In this document: positions 63,863 to 64,000 of the stretch, piece by piece | How positions within the stretch are numbered: the stretch's first letter is position 1 | Layout: every line of letters starts with the position of its first letter | Assembly (NCBI RefSeq): GCF_011090385.1 | Contig: NZ_SEWW01000010.1 | Span: 48,501-112,500, forward strand | Direction of reading: 5' to 3' | From: Aquirufa beregesia | GTDB taxonomy: Bacteria > Bacteroidota > Bacteroidia > Cytophagales > Spirosomataceae | DNA length: 64,000 bases | Position numbers and translations under genes: made by a program | Notes under the pieces: generated by a model | The model's input: only the letters and a program-made list of their open reading frames with translations | The model's database searches: none | Told to the model about the DNA's origin: nothing

Positions 63863-64000
<138 letters not shown>

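Overview
The window reads as chromosome of a Bacteroidota bacterium, most likely Cytophagales (this rank is an inference). Support: several starts are preceded by the Bacteroidota promoter form TTG-N20-TAnnTTTG (clearest before metK and the rRNA operon), Shine-Dalgarno sites are mostly absent, there is a type IX secretion (T9SS)-style C-terminal domain on a protease, a murF-alr fusion, a TonB-dependent receptor, a carotenoid cyclase, a bacillithiol-type redox protein, and the first ~138 bases of a 16S rRNA gene at the right edge. Most of the window is ordinary core genome, coding-dense on both strands.

Layout. 0-5.1 kb: a sulfur island with a TsdA-like di-heme cytochrome c divergent from a type II sulfide:quinone oxidoreductase, then a DsrE-like periplasmic protein, a methyltransferase, a rhodanese, a thioredoxin and a lipoprotein fusing rhodanese to thioredoxin. 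5.1-8.7 kb: MsrB, a SRAP (YedK) protein, a VOC protein, a SIMPL protein and a beta-propeller. 8.9-13.9 kb: an SOS-like mutagenesis module, in which a LexA-like S24 regulator diverges from a translationally coupled dinB-dnaE2 pair, with three inverted repeats between them. 13.9-22.3 kb: Tex, a metal module (HMA protein, metal-binding peptide, TonB receptor, small membrane protein), a subtilase and an HGSNAT-like membrane protein.

22.3-25.9 kb is the accessory spot. Two attC-like palindromes and a matching junction delimit what looks like two integron-type cassettes without an integrase: one GNAT gene, and a coupled pair formed by a DUF3800-like protein and a protein with a putative PD-(D/E)xK core. 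This is the best candidate here for an undescribed, possibly defence-related system; the function is inferred from context and motifs only.

26-37.5 kb: ROK kinase, rsgA, waaA, a ytxJ-lipA-carotenoid cyclase run, metK, a hibernation factor, a bacterial FAN1-like nuclease and pgk. 37.5-48.9 kb: murF-alr, an ArsR regulator with a YCII-like partner, fumC, a Spx/ArsC protein, a TRIC channel, an ABC-2 exporter, a Lys/Ala-rich protein, a TrmH methyltransferase and an acyl-ACP desaturase. 49-64 kb: GH32, lpxH, ftsH, rsfS, birA, an acyl-CoA ligase, a POTRA/Omp85-type protein, ilvE, a cobalamin adenosyltransferase, queA, tyrS, and the rRNA promoter, leader and 16S start.

No tRNA gene, CRISPR array, prophage or insertion-sequence transposase was seen.
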